Notes: a model not told the origin generated them from the sequence alone. Positions 1 to 11,770 are shown, counted from the first letter of the stretch. The stretch is DNA of 36,436 bases from Sperchopsis tessellata (GCA_033557685.1 JAWQRN010000139.1:1-36436), one strand, 5' to 3'. A program made the numbers and translations.

Positions 1-399
1 CACATCGGAGAAAAAGCTATATAAGGAGCTTCAAAGAAAAGAGAGAAAGGAAATACACAAAAATAAACACTTGAAGTTTATGTATTTACGTTGTATATGT
101 TGTGTTAAGTTAAATAAAATCTTTAATTAAACGAAAGTATCAATTAAGTTTCTTTATTTTTTATATATTTGCTCTCTTTTTTACGGCCATATTTCGAGTG
201 AACTGTGGTTGATACAAATAATTGATCGTAGATATGGTTTCAGCACCCAAAAATATATAAGATTCAGCTGTATTTGTTTAAAATGTTTTCACAATTTTTT
301 TTTTGTTGGTCTGTGTAATTGTTTTTGTTTCCTTTAAAGACTTATTTCTGTGAAGTGGGAAATTAAATTGTGACACTTTTGGTACTTATGTTGTAAATT

Positions 400-1250
400 T
401 AGCTATAATTTTTAGAATGGGTAGTAATCCACACCCTTGTAGTACTCCATATTTTGATGTTCTGAAAGAGCTTCGTTAGTTCTCAATCTACATTTGTTTT
501 CTTGGTTCTATTCTGTAAATATATTTCAAAGATCTCTGGCTTTTTATGTTTTGCAACTACTTTTGACACTGTAGCGAAAGGCCTTTTCATGTCTATATAT
601 AGACATACAACAAACTCACCTTTGTCTAGCCCATCTTCCTATTTATAAATTGTCTTTTTCAAGAATTTTATTGTCCGTTAGGATTTTCTCGATAATTTTG
701 CTGAACTAAGAGCTATTGACCTGTAATTACTAATTCAGGAATCTCTCTCCACTTTTGCATATGGGTACTATAGTTGTTTTTTAAACATGTCCGAAAATGC
801 ACCAGTTTCATTTATTAGTCTGGTTTGTGTTGGAGTTTCAGCACATTTTGATCATTTTCACGTTTATTTCATCATCGCCTCGTAGCCCGCCATTTTTGAG
901 TGCAGATATTTATTTCCTCAGAGTTACATTCGTACAAATAAATCGTGTTCTCTACATTCCCTTTTAAAGTACAAGAAGGTTTTACAATTCTTCCTCGTAT
1001 TTTTTAAGCTGTCTGTATAATATCTTTTAGCATACTCTGCTATTTTTATTTTGTGTGATATACTTCATCTGCTGTTTTTATCAAGTCAATGTTATTTTTG
1101 GTGATTTTATATTCATGATTTAGTGCAAAATTAATCACTTTTCGCATTCTCCTACGATTGTTTATTACATTTTCAAACTTTGTACTTATGTAGGCTTCCT
1201 TATTTCCTGTATGCACTGTTTAATTTGTTTTTTTTATAATTTGACTACAT
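400..1250 (-). mobile_element. Non-LTR retrotransposon (CR1/Jockey-like) reverse transcriptase relic
   Basis: Read on the minus strand with several stops and frameshifts, this stretch gives an ordered series of LINE reverse-transcriptase blocks. From about 1240 down to 860 there is a linker rich in basic residues ending in LKNGGLRGDDEINVKMIKM, the usual block before RT motif 1. Then come TTIVPICKSGERF, SKIIEKIL and NKILEKDNL (about 780-640). A degenerate motif A follows (CMSIYRHEKAF, about 605-560). The motif B region KYGVLQGCGLLPIL (about 455-410) should correspond to the family's GVPQGS-type block. The YADD block is not seen further left. The order and spacing support a 5'- and 3'-truncated, dead LINE. 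The clade is an inference from the motif style. Confidence 0.65.
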
Positions 1251-1968
1251 TTTATACCAAGTCTTACAATATAAACACTTAAACGACAATAAAACATTAA
1301 TATGTCACTGCTATTTAAAATATGAGATCCTCATGCAGTACACTCTTAATAAATGTACATAATATATGATTAAATGTTTCTTTACCTGTATATGAGCTGT
1401 TATGTCCCAAAAACGAATTGATCGACATGATAATATTTATATTATGAAATGTTATCGAAGATGTAGAAGACTAAATGTATAATTATAATAAGTTTCTTCC
1501 TCTTCATCTTTGTGTCCTAACATATTCATTTTAGCAATGTTTTTATAAAATTACGATGTCGAAGGGTATGTGGATTCCTGGTCCCATTAGTTAAACGTCA
1601 AAATCTGAAAATAATATAAAAAATTCATGACTTCTTATAAGAAAATTAAATCTTTAAGTTAAAAAAAAGCAGCATACTCAATCTTTAAGTTTTTAACTTA
1701 AGCAATAGTATGTCCTCCATTGTCATGTATTTCACCGCTGAACAGATAAATAGAATATTATAATAACAGTATAGATGAATTTAAGTTCACTGTCAGCATC
1801 AGCATTTCTGGAGTTAGCATACGCCGAGAGAAAATGTATGTGGATGTATTAACAATACCATACCAAATATATTTATTGACTTATCGTTAGTTTAGGAATA
1901 AATTTACATACTGCATTTACTGAAATACAATGTACGTATTAATTTATTTACAAGAATTATGCTACCAC
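1251..1968. other. AT-rich intergenic stretch, nothing recognised
   Basis: No coding frame, RNA gene or clear repeat was found on either strand. Some of it may belong to the upstream part of the minus-strand LINE ending near 1250. Confidence 0.6.
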
Positions 1969-2032
1969 ACATGGGATTTTTCACGTATGCAGAGTTTCAA
2001 CGGGAATTGGGTTCTTTAATGCCAGAGTGGTG
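1969..2032 (-). repeat. SINE fragment, degenerate third copy
   Basis: About 50 bases, beginning cacatgggatttttcacgta, align base for base with the body of the SINE at 2353-2645 (its cacctgggaattttgacgca region near 2420-2470), including the shared gaattg and ttcttta words. It is only a piece of the element, with no tRNA-like head, and is clearly older than the copy 350 bases to the right. The orientation is taken from that copy. Confidence 0.6.
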
Positions 2033-2352
2033 AATACTAACAAGACAAAGACCATCAATAAATGATACATTGTGTTAACTAACCCATAATAAAAGATAGT
2101 GGATAAAGTCAACAAACAGAATAGCAGACAGCATAAAAGTTGTATTATACACTAGGAATTAAATATCCAGTGAAACTAAAAGTTCTCTTTGGCATTAGGT
2201 TCAAATACCATAGATATTGAACAATGTGTACCGAAAAAAATACTATAAATTGTATTCTCAGAATATTGGAGAATATTACCAGAATACAGAATATCTGGTC
2301 TCAATGGAACAATAAGCACCAACTTAGTGGTTGTTTCCCCATCTATTGTATT

Positions 2353-2645
2353 TTTTTATTTAACGTCGGCCTATTTCTGTTGCTATGGCCAATCACCAAC
2401 GCCAGGGATTAGGCTCCCTCACCTGGGAATTTTGACGCATCCAGAGTACCAACTGGAATTGTATTCTTTTACGTGCACGTGGTCTTAATTTTACCTACAA
2501 TACATAAGACCCACTGTTTTACGTCTCTCCTGGAAGACAAGCACTACAAAGATTTTTCCCTAATCACAAAAAGCCGACAGCCTCTAGGACTCGAACCCAC
2601 GCTTAGTGGCCTAGTACTTAGACACTGAGCTACGAGACGGCTTAG
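2353..2645 (-). mobile_element. tRNA-derived SINE with intact target-site duplication
   Basis: On the minus strand the element begins with a tRNA-like head. There is an A box (TAGCTCAGTGTC, plus-strand 2621-2632) and a perfect B box (GGTTCGAGTCC, plus-strand 2587-2597), the two internal RNA polymerase III promoter boxes. A body of about 220 bases follows and ends in an A-rich tail (TTAAATAAAAA). Both sides carry the same 14 bases, ccatctattgtatt (2339-2352 and 2646-2659), a perfect target-site duplication left by LINE-driven insertion. The body recurs at 1969-2032 and 21744-22012, which shows it is a family. The perfect duplication suggests a relatively young insertion. The overlapping short open frames are not genes. 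Confidence 0.88.
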
Positions 2646-2659
2646 CCATCTATTGTATT

Positions 2660-3400
2660 GATTCCACATGGAATAACCTTCGAGGTGCAGAGTAGGTTCT
2701 AAAACCGCCTTACATTGAACAAATATGGTATATTTTTTAACCAGGAGAAACTGGCAGCTTCTGGGTATAAATATGAACTGTGGCCTAACTTTGAGGAAAT
2801 CCATGTATTAAGTAGAGATTTGTTAAAGGCATTGTTTGTAATTACAAAAGTTTTAAAAACGATTGGTAGAAGGATAGCTATCATTACTAATTATGTCATG
2901 ATTTATATTAGCAAGTCATATGAAGTGCTCGCATTGTGGATATCAGCAAATGCAAATAATAACTATTTGCCGCATAAAAAGTCCATTCATGCGATAGTTG
3001 AATTGACTAATATTGAAAACTGCAAAACCTAAAAATTATCACTTCATACATTCCTAAGGATTTTAAGCAAACAACAGTTCTTGGCGTTTATATATGAAGC
3101 ATATTATTCCAGAAGTTAATTTAAATTGTAGCTTTGAAAAGAGTACCTCCATATCTTCCATAGATTGCACTTGTGTGTTTGGCTATGAGGAAAATAGACT
3201 GTAATTTTGACGTGTTCTTTTTTTTACTATTTCTTTCCTTATAAACAAGCTATAAAGCATACCTTACCCACTGATTTGCTGTGGTAAAACTGTACTACAA
3301 ATGTACATTTTTTTGTTGTCATAATTTTTTTTAGCAATTTCCTAGATATTCATGATGTTTATGTAAAGATATGCCGATATATTTCATGGCCAATTAAATT
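2660..3400. other. Intergenic stretch, nothing recognised
   Basis: A 105-codon open frame runs through 2715-3032, but its protein is low in complexity, resembles no family I know, and begins in SINE flank. I take it as chance. No repeat is evident. Confidence 0.5.
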
Positions 3401-3404
3401 ATTA

Positions 3405-4850
3405 TTAAGAAATCAAAATTGGCCAATGAGTTAGAGAGTAATAACATTCTACCAGATGTACAGGTAGGATTTAGAAAGAGCATAAGCACAATAGACAACA
3501 TCTACATATTGAACTACCTAGTAGAGAGAGAAATTACAAAATTGAAAGAAAAATTATATGTGTTCTTCGCGGATCTGAACTTCACTTTTTACACAATAGA
3601 ATGTGCACACCTTTGGAGAAGGGCGGAGGTCAACAACATAAATAAGATACTTTTAAATACAATAAAAAAGATTTACCAAGAAACGAGCTGCATATGAGGA
3701 TGCCGATAGATATCCTAGTAAATTTTTGACAGAAATAGAAGTAAGGCAGGGATGCCGTTTGAGCCCTAGCCTGTTCCATGTGTATACAGCAGACTTGCAG
3801 GAAGTACTGAGAAACAGACAAGCAGGAGGAGCTGTCATAGGAAGACTGAAGATCTTATCATTGGCACAGGCGGATGATGTGGTTATAGTGGCATCAGATG
3901 CTTGGGCACTAATTAAAATAGTGAAGAGAATGGAAGGATATCTGAAAAAGAGACAGCCGATACTGAGCAAAAGGAAGACAATGGCGATGATCTCTTGAAA
4001 GGGAGGTAAAAGGAATAGATGTGACTAGAGATAAGGTGAGATTATAACTAAGGAGGTTAGTACATTAAAATATCTGGCTTACAACTTTCAAAGAAATAAC
4101 AAAGAGATACATGTAAAAGAACCGGTAATGAAGGCTAGATTGGCGATGAGACGATGTACGTTTTCCTAGTGAAAAGTATAAAAATCTATGGAGCAAAAAT
4201 ATGGGACTGAAAAGAACAAACCAGGCTGGAGGCACTGAGATGGGTCTTGGATTTAGATAAATGCACCCCTAAGTATATCATAATGGAAGAAATAAAAAGA
4301 TAGCAAATAAGAATTAAAACTGGAAAGGCAACAATGAGATTTGAGGAAAAGATACGGACGGCGAGTAAACATATAATAATGAGTGATGAAAAAACGGGCA
4401 AGTAACATAAAAGAAATGGATACTTACTTATGGAAGTTGAAAGGAGATGAACAGACGGAGGAAATATAGGTAAAGGATACTGACAAGCGCAAAGGCAAGA
4501 ATAGATTAACAATGTGCAGGGCTCCACATACTGTAACAGATACAAAGACTTAATGATAGTGACTGTGCAAAGGAATCTGAAATGTAAGGGACACAAAACA
4601 GCCAACAGGTTGTAACAAGGTACAGATGTGGAAAGAGAGACAACCCATACTGGGAGAACAATGAGCAAAAATTCTGTAGAATCTGTAATCAGGAACCACA
4701 GTCAATGAAACACTTGACCCGTGGCTATGAAAAGGTGACAAGGAATAACAAAGAGGCAACGGGCATTTTAGTGATTCAAATGCGTGGATGGATCGGGTGC
4801 TTCAAATAAGAAGGGAGGTACTGTTGGATTTTCTTTGTTTACTTGTGGTA
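3405..4850 (+). mobile_element. Non-LTR retrotransposon relic, reverse transcriptase through Cys/His tail
   Basis: A long but broken LINE ORF2. In order: LPDVQVGFRKSISTIDNIY (about 3450, RT fingers), YVFFADLNFTFYTIE (about 3560, motif A, whose second Asp region is altered), VRQGCRLSPSLFHVYTADL (about 3745, motif B) and LAQADDVVIVAS (about 3862, the catalytic ADD motif C). KLKILSL-type and YLKKRQPILSKRKT blocks belong to the palm and thumb. STLKYLAYNFQRNN follows near 4060. The end, CGKRDNPYWENN...FCRICNQE...MKHL (4625-4720), is the family's C-terminal Cys/His domain with one late cysteine lost. Several stops and frameshifts break the frame from 4000 on, so the element is dead. The protein pattern matches a LINE group common in insects; the clade name is not certain. 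Confidence 0.8.
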
Positions 4851-4879
4851 AAAACCAGACGGACATCATGACGGAACTA

Positions 4880-5300
4880 GGAAATAAAGGAAGAAATCAA
4901 GAAAAAAAATTAGCCTGGATAGATTACCTGAGACAGAGAAATGAGGAAACATGCGAAATATAAAAAACCAAGAACCAAAGTGAAATGGTTATTAATACAA
5001 TGAAAACAAAATGAATGGTAAGAATTTGGTGAAAGAATGGAAAAGTAAAGTGTACAAAACAGTAAGTTGTTTTTCAGAATGGTAAGAAGCATATGAAAAA
5101 TTTTTTAGACAAGAATGGTAGTTTGCTAACCGAAAATAGACTAATAATGGAGAGATGGAGGGAAAACTTCTCGGAATTGTTGGAAGATGCGGAGTATGAT
5201 GATTATGCAAAGGACGAAAGACAAACAGATAAACTGGATGATGATGGGGATGTAATAACGGAGATTTTCCCAGCAGTAAGAAAATTAGATTCTTGAAAAG
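4880..5300 (+). mobile_element. LINE fragment, linker before reverse transcriptase (second element)
   Basis: Reading with one frameshift gives EFGERMEK (about 5028), then LFFRMVRS (about 5070), then LDKNGSLLTENRLIMERWRE and NFSELLEDAEY (5105-5195). This is the typical order of the segment between endonuclease and RT in RTE/Loa-like LINE proteins: a basic helix, a DxxG..LT turn, then RWxEhFxxLL. It lies on the same strand just after the C-terminal end of the 3.4-4.85 kb element. Because it belongs upstream of RT, it must be a second element or copy. No RT follows. A stop at about 5296 ends the open part. Confidence 0.6.
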
Positions 5301-5614
5301 AAGATTTCTATCCCTTGAGCAAGAAATAAGGATAATCTGTCTATTAACAAATCTATGTGTTTCGTTAGGAGCTCAGGATAATAGACAATAAACAACGTAA
5401 TAGAATGTAAGAGGGAGGACTAGCTAGTAAGGAATACAGTAGGATTTACAAAATATATTGGTTTATGATATTATTATAACTACTGTACTTGTCGTGCAGA
5501 ACATATAGATCACCAGATATGCTTGATCAGCACTTGCTTTAGAAATGTACCACTATTGGTGGAAAAATACTAGTAATGAGAATACAAGAACTTATACTGA
5601 GCCGTATAGGTAAG

Positions 5615-5690
5615 AGTGTTGGGGCGTTAGCTATGCGACTCCGAGTTTGCCCGCATTCGATTCCACGCCTAGGAGAATTTTATTAGGTAA
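5615..5690 (+). repeat. Possible SINE head (tRNA-like B box)
   Basis: gcattcgattcc (5653-5664) resembles a polymerase III B box, and ttagctatgcg (5627-5637) resembles an A box. The spacing (26 bases between box starts) is shorter than in a tRNA, so either a deletion has occurred or the match is chance. The patch is notably GC-richer than its surroundings. Confidence 0.3.
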
Positions 5691-8269
5691 AATCTCAGGG
5701 GCTTCGAGTTAATTCGTTAAAATTGATTAGAATTGATTTAAACCACATAGTTGTTGGTAACAATACAAAAATAATATTATAAATGACAATGAGCTGAAAA
5801 TACTAACCAAGCCACAGTAAAACCTTAAATAATATAAAGTGCAAACCAAGATCTTTCGCTACCAACATGATAACTATATATTTGTGAACAAATATAACTA
5901 AAATGTTTTCGTCATAGCTGTACACCATATGATTGAATGACAACTAATATATGAAATGGAAATATTTCTAATTTTCAAAAAAAAAAAGAAATGTATAATG
6001 TTTGAGTATAGACAAGTGAGATGGGATTGTATTTTAAAAGATGATGAAGAAATGATTTAACAAGTAAATGACATTGTGTCTAGGTAGTAAATATACAAGA
6101 GAGGTCACTACAGGAGAAGAAATAGAAAAATAGTAGTGTACAAAAGTGTAGTACTTGTGTTATATGTGATAAATAAGAATGGACCATCTTAATAATGAAC
6201 TGACAAAAAACATTTTAATAAAAATTCACATACATACATATCCTGGAGGTGTCAACAATTTGCACAATTTTAAGTCAAAGAAATTTGTATAATTGTATCC
6301 AAATTATGATAACATAGTCATTTGATAACGAGTTCTATGTGAAAATATTAATTCAGTCATTAAATTTGTAATAACATTAGAATGTAACAAAATTTAAAAT
6401 ATGTATATATTCTTAAAGAAAATGTAAATAATATATGCATATACAAATGAAGTGAAAATTAGCAAAAAGAACATCAAATTTTACATTAGGTTCATAAACA
6501 AATGTTTTTTGGTAATTTTAACATTTCTATACTTTGTCTCTTCAGTGAAATCCTCCTTCTCACCCTAATACAACTGTCTCCATCTAAACAATGAATTTGC
6601 AAGCAATACGTGTTTTAGATAGTCTACAACTCTAGTTATTGTTTTACCAACTAGTTAGATAAAGTGTTTTGGTTATTATTACCGTAAGTTATCACAGATA
6701 TTTATAGTGATTTATTTATAAACAAATGAAATAAAAAAATATAATTTCTATATTTAAAATAGACGAGCAGCAAAATTCTACAGAATATATATAGCTATTT
6801 AACTTCTTAATAACATGAATACTGAGTGAGTTTGCCAGTTTAGTACGTCATAAAAACTAGCAATAATTAATTTGTGTTCGCTGTGCACCGTTAATGGACT
6901 TTTAATACGTTAGTTATTGTGATTTTAGTGTTTGCAATTTTACACCTATTAACAGAGAAAATTTGCATTTCTATATGTAGGTCTGTTATAATATATAAGT
7001 TAAGAAATTCACTAGTAATTTCAAAGGGCAACGAACCAAATTAGACATTGAACATAACCAACAAATAGTAATTTAAGAGAAACAGAAACAAATACACATA
7101 TTTATTCTGGTGTGATGAGATATACTGTCACATACAAAACATGATCATTGATTTAGATTACAAACGTTGACAGCTACGAACATGACTTTCCTCATTCAAG
7201 ATTAAAGGTATTGGCTTTATGTGCTAACTAATTTGATGGATTTTGAAGGTTATATGTAAACAATATCTTATTTTAAATCATCAAAAATCTACTTATTACT
7301 TGTTCTAAATTCTACAATAGAAATTATGACATAAGAAATACGTACATTGCTTTAGTCATCCGTGTAATAAAATGTAAGACATTGGTGTTTTCTATAATGA
7401 ATATTTATAGCCCGCTCAACTAATAGGTAACTTTCAATTGTTTTTCAGGAAGTGTTCAGTTAAAATTCTTGTGCACAAACATACAGGTACATTAAATGAC
7501 ATTTTTTAGGTTAATTACTTTTCATATGACTCCAATTACTTGTAGTATAATCATCCCACTCATGCATGTAAATTCAAAAATAATATTTTTACATGGGGTG
7601 AATTGCATGACCTCTATTGTCAAATGTTTTCCTTAATTATAATTGCTTTTTTGAGAGGTTAATTCAAATGTTTTGGAGCGCACAAAACGAAATGTGTAAC
7701 AACTGAAGGTCACCTCAATGCTGGGTGCTTGAACGTTTAGAAATTTAATGACGCCAAGTTATTCTAGCATAATATTCATTTTGGGTACATTCGCCGGAGG
7801 ATACGTCTATCAATAAACAATACCGTTTAAATATTAAATCGGCGGGGGAGGGGACATGTCGGCATTATTTTTGGAAGAAATGTAACAGACCTGTAAAGAG
7901 CAATTAGGTTTTGTCCAAAAAATTCCAGGCCACACACACTAGAAACTCATATTCGTTAGGCACGCCTGCATTGCAGATATACCAGAACAACGCATACACA
8001 GAGGCAACATTAGTGGTGGAGGGCCGCGAAACCATTTTGAGAGAAGCCATCAATACTTTTACTCGTGTTCGGGCATCATATTTACATCTATTTGCTTGAT
8101 TTGTACATATAAGTGACCGTAGCTTTATGGTAAATAGATTAGTAATAGACGTAATGGTGTGAAAATCGTATTAAATTAACGAATAAGCTTCGTATTTTAG
8201 CTGTAGTAAAATAGGGCTGTTTCCCAATTTTGAATAATTCTAGGGTATTTTTACCTGTTATGTTGAAAA
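5691..8269. other. Intergenic AT-rich stretch upstream of eIF3f, nothing recognised
   Basis: No gene is visible. There is a GC-richer patch at 7780-8060 (for example ggcgggggagggga near 7842). It carries a 62-codon open frame that matches nothing I know and has no splice or codon signature. The patch may simply be promoter-proximal DNA of eIF3f. Confidence 0.5.
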
Positions 8270-8322
8270 CATGTAGAAATGGAGGCTTGCGCAATCGCAC
8301 TAGACCTCTGTTTTCCACCAAA
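8270..8322 (+). promoter_or_regulatory. Presumed eIF3f 5' leader with pyrimidine tract
   Basis: Just before the start codon the sequence turns less AT-rich and contains the pyrimidine run cctctgttttcc (8305-8316). Translation-factor mRNAs often begin with such a 5' TOP tract, so the transcription start may lie here. No TATA box is evident at a suitable distance. The start site itself cannot be read from sequence alone. Confidence 0.3.
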
Positions 8323-8431
8323 ATGGCTGTCAACATTACTGTCAAAGTTCACCCGGTTGTATTATTTCAAATTGTTGATGCTTATGAGCGTCGGAATGCA
8401 GATTCACATCGTGTTATCGGTACTTTACTTG
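8323..8431 (+). CDS. eIF3f: eIF3 subunit F, coding exon 1
   Basis: This is the first coding exon of eukaryotic translation initiation factor 3 subunit F, a cytoplasmic subunit of the eIF3 complex that helps load mRNA and initiator tRNA on the 40S ribosome. It encodes residues 1-36 plus the first base of codon 37. The reading MAVNITVKVHPVVLF is the first strand of the MPN domain, and YERRNADSHRVIGTLLG is the conserved MPN segment that follows. The start is chosen because the ATG sits in a good context (ccaaaATGG) and begins exactly where short insect eIF3f proteins begin; the Pro/Ala-rich N-terminal extension of mammals is absent. The exon ends at a strong donor (G|GTAAGT, donor GT at 8432). 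It joins in phase 1 to exon 2 at 13094, restoring a glycine codon. Joined protein: 279 residues, the expected size for insect eIF3f (about 280). Confidence 0.95.
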
Positions 8432-8821
8432 GTAAGTTATTTTCTAGCATAAATAGTTTCTACTTAAAATTTCTGCGGACTTAAAAAAAATAGCAACATG
8501 TGGCTTCCTAACCCTACTTTGTGAATCATCAAAATTTTCTGAATATTGAAAATATAGATTATTGTTGATGAGTTTAATTTTTCTAGTACTAGTACTTATT
8601 CATTATTGGTATATCTTGGATTAAACATATTCATATAACTTGTTTTTCTAACATACAGTCTGTTAGTTTGTATATTTAATTTTAAATTAATTCTAGACTA
8701 TACTATTATCATTGTAGCTTTTATGACGAGAGTTAGAAACATTTCCAATACTCTTCTACAACTTTGAAATATGGTTTGCAACCGTACTCCTTTTGACATC
8801 TTAACATTTTCGTGGGTAGCG

Positions 8822-8874
8822 TCTGCATATGCAGTCATTATTGTTATCATATGGGACATTCTGCATATGCAGTC
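8822..8874. repeat. Pair of direct 12-bp palindromes in the eIF3f intron
   Basis: ctgcatatgcag occurs at 8823-8834 and again at 8861-8872, each inside the same 15-base word tctgcatatgcagtc with at most the first base differing. The start-to-start distance is 38 bases. A perfect repeated palindrome could be a dimer binding site or a remnant of a short tandem repeat. Confidence 0.5.
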
Positions 8875-10460
8875 CAATATAATATTTCCCACAATTGCAT
8901 GTCTGTGTCAAGTGTCTCGTATAACCCCCTTAGGAATCAGGTCTTTCCATGAAAGTGTTAAATTGATGGAATCTTACTTTTCACATTATTTTACCAAGTA
9001 TATTCTATTTTTAGTAGCAGCGAAATTTAAGTCTTTCCGTGATCATTTGAAATAGATTGAGTTAAATATTTGAAAAGATGACATTTATGTCTTTCTGTTA
9101 TTGACTTTTTCTTAGTTTGTTTCTTTTATAAAAAAATGGTGTCAAATCTAGACTCCGTTGAAGTATCGTTATTAAGTTCGTGAATCTGCTGTACGAATAA
9201 AATTTTCTTTTTAAGATGTTACTGATGAGTATTTCCTTAATTGATATTTTGGGAGTTTTTTGTATCGACCAACATATTTCTTATTAGTCTTTTTGAACTT
9301 TCCAGTGTCATCGAACTTTTTAATCAATGGACCGACAGTATATTATGAAGACAGTGGATATATTTAAAATACAAGGTTGCTGTTTAAAACCCTTTAGTTT
9401 ATAACGTGTTTTAAACTAATTTATGATTTACTTCTTATTTTTAATGGAGCAAAGGGTTTTATAAACTTGGATCTATTAGAAGCATCCCCAACAGATCAAA
9501 TCAAATTATGGAAAACAGCCTTTGTATTCCTGCAGAAGATGTTATTGCTTTATGTGGCAGAATTATTCACTATGCTATGATGTAGGCCTTACGTCTGTAG
9601 TAATTTGAGAGGTGAAAAATTAATCACTTGGAAATTTATTACAAATGTAGGGCTTTCAGGATAATAGCAACATGCCATGCTCTACTGCCTCAGCTAATTA
9701 TATTTAAAATAAAAATATGCAATCCATTTCTGCTACTTTAAAATGCATTAATTTTAATAACATTTCAGTTGCTGCTGCAGGTTACACATTGAACTTTGTC
9801 CAAAGCGTTTGAAATTAAGTAATGTCTATTTTCAAGTTAATATCATGGCCATATGCAGATATTTTTGCATCAATAGCAAAGCTAATTTCTGTATATATTT
9901 TAGACAATATGCTAATGTTCAAGTAGGATACGAAACAATTTGCTAAAATATTCTTATGTATATCTTGTGGTAACAACAGCTTCCCCCCAGCTTGTTTGAA
10001 TTAAGCTATCGAAAAATGGTGAACTGTCCTTTAGGTTACCAGATTTGCCTGGGATTTGATTTACATATTAATGGATTGCTAAAATATATGAATAGGGAGA
10101 AAGACAACTAGTGACATGAATAATGTAGTTTTTGGTCACTTTTATAAAAATAAAAATAATTTGTTTTAAATAAGTTTTTTTTATATAAAACAAAAAAAAA
10201 TGTTTAACAAAAAAAACATGTTAGTGTTTAAAATAAAATAAACATATTTTTTATCCACCCTGATTGCGAAACTTCTTATTGTGATCTGTCATTTTATCAA
10301 CAAATTTTAAGTTCCTGTTTTTTACAAAATAGAATAAGTGACATTTCATCATAGGAAAATAAAATTAATTCGTATGAGTTTTATTAGTGCTGATGAATAT
10401 TGGTTTGTTTCGATTAGCGAAACTATCTCCTTTTGCTTCTGATTTTCAACTAGGCAAGAA

Positions 10461-10925
10461 ATCAATTATTCGCTTATTAATCGTTAGTTATCACAGTGAT
10501 ACTAGATTAGTCGATTATCTATTTAATAGTCGATTATTAAGTAGTCGATATAATAAGCATTACCCTTTAATTCTTCTCATTGTTCGATGAATATATATGA
10601 AATATGAAGCCGACTTGTTGACCCGACACCAACTTTAATAACTTTTGAACATTGATTATCACTTGCCTAACATTTTTTGTCTACGTATAAGTAATTTGGC
10701 AATATTGAACATTTGTTGTTTGCTTTTCTGAGGTCTTTAAAATTAATATTATGAATTCTGAATCATATATATGTATGGACTAATGCTGTCGACTTTTGTT
10801 TTTTTTTTTTACTAGTCTGTTAACAAAGGAGGATAAAGACTTAATCAATTATTCACCTATTAATCGTTTATCTGTGTAATAAAGGATTTGTCGATTGTCT
10901 ATTAAAATATCGATTATTCAATTAT
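10461..10925 (+). repeat. Direct pair of TAGTCGATTA-rich blocks in the eIF3f intron
   Basis: Blocks at 10461-10555 and 10843-10925 share the same opening (atcaattattc, then ctattaatcg or ttattaatcg) and the same order of cgattatctatt-like words. They therefore look like diverged direct copies about 380 bases apart. Together with the inverted, denser cluster at 11.6 kb, they suggest the two sub-terminal regions of a non-coding DNA transposon or satellite-derived insertion. This is an inference. Confidence 0.5.
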
Positions 10926-11612
10926 GAAAGTTTTAAGCACTGACTTTGTCTAATTGTGACTGATGTATTTTCTGAAAATACTCAATAACAATTGTTATAC
11001 ATAATTATTTCTTTTGTTTTAAATGTTTTTTTTTTTAAATTGCCATTTAGGTATAAAGTGGTTAGTTTATGAAATATCAAAAACAAAAAAAATTGCAAAC
11101 GTATAAAATCATACAATTATTTTTAGAACTTTCTAAATTTTAAACAAAGAACTACATAACAAACATTATTTTATTTTAAAAGTAAGTGCATAACATAAGT
11201 AACCATTTAATGAGGTAGCTTCATTTTATTTATTATTTTTATCCTTATTTTTATTTTATAAGTGTTTTTAATTTTAAGCGTAATTCTAAGGTTATTTTAT
11301 TAATAATATGTATGAGATATTTTAGTTTTAACGATAAAATTTTAATATGAAAAGTTTCAATCATATTCAGCTTAAATAGTAATTTAGAAGAACATGATCT
11401 CTATTTTCAGTAATTTCCGGTTATACCGAAAGTTAACTGCAAATTCTTTGTTTAAAATATTATATTCTATTTTTTATTATTGTTTTGTTAAATTTTGCAT
11501 ACGTATAAAAATATTTGCAAGGTGTACTTACTTCACCCCTAAATTCTAAAATTACTTTGATAGTGCGACTATCTGTTATTAAATGAGCTAGATAGTGACT
11601 AATTGAAAGAAT

Positions 11613-11770
11613 TTGATAATCGATTTCGATTAGTCGACGGTCGATTAGACAATTTCAATTAGTAGACGGTTGACTAATCAATTTCAATTAGTCAACTGTC
11701 GAATGTCGAATAAGCGACCGCCATCTAGTCGAAATCGATTATTTAGTTGTTTCGATTAGTACTAATTTTT
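11613..11770. repeat. 29-bp tandem near-palindromic repeats (AATTAGTCGACGGTCGACTAATT type)
   Basis: Three consecutive 29-base units run at 11622-11650, 11651-11679 and 11680-11708. Each starts gatttcgattag or aatttcaattag and turns over a centre of the form gtcgacggtcga, so each unit is itself nearly palindromic. Further cgatttcgactag-like pieces continue to 11765. The motif is the inverse partner of the blocks at 10.46 and 10.84 kb. Confidence 0.7.

Noticed and set aside
2587..2641. A tRNA gene on the minus strand
   Set aside because: The A and B boxes are good, but the arms do not fold into a full tRNA and the sequence continues into a repeated SINE body with a target-site duplication.
4186..4668. 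160-codon minus-strand frame
   Set aside because: It is antisense to the LINE relic at 3405-4850, whose A-rich coding strand yields Ser/Leu/Ile-rich antisense frames.
5340..5460. Possible RT fragment after the 4.88-5.3 kb LINE piece
   Set aside because: Only scattered residues fit; not enough for a call.
7911..8099. 62-codon frame upstream of eIF3f
   Set aside because: No recognised protein, no good start or splice signals; probably promoter-proximal DNA.
8771..9055. 94-codon open frame after exon 1
   Set aside because: It lies within the eIF3f intron, matches no family I know and spans the palindrome repeats; treated as chance.
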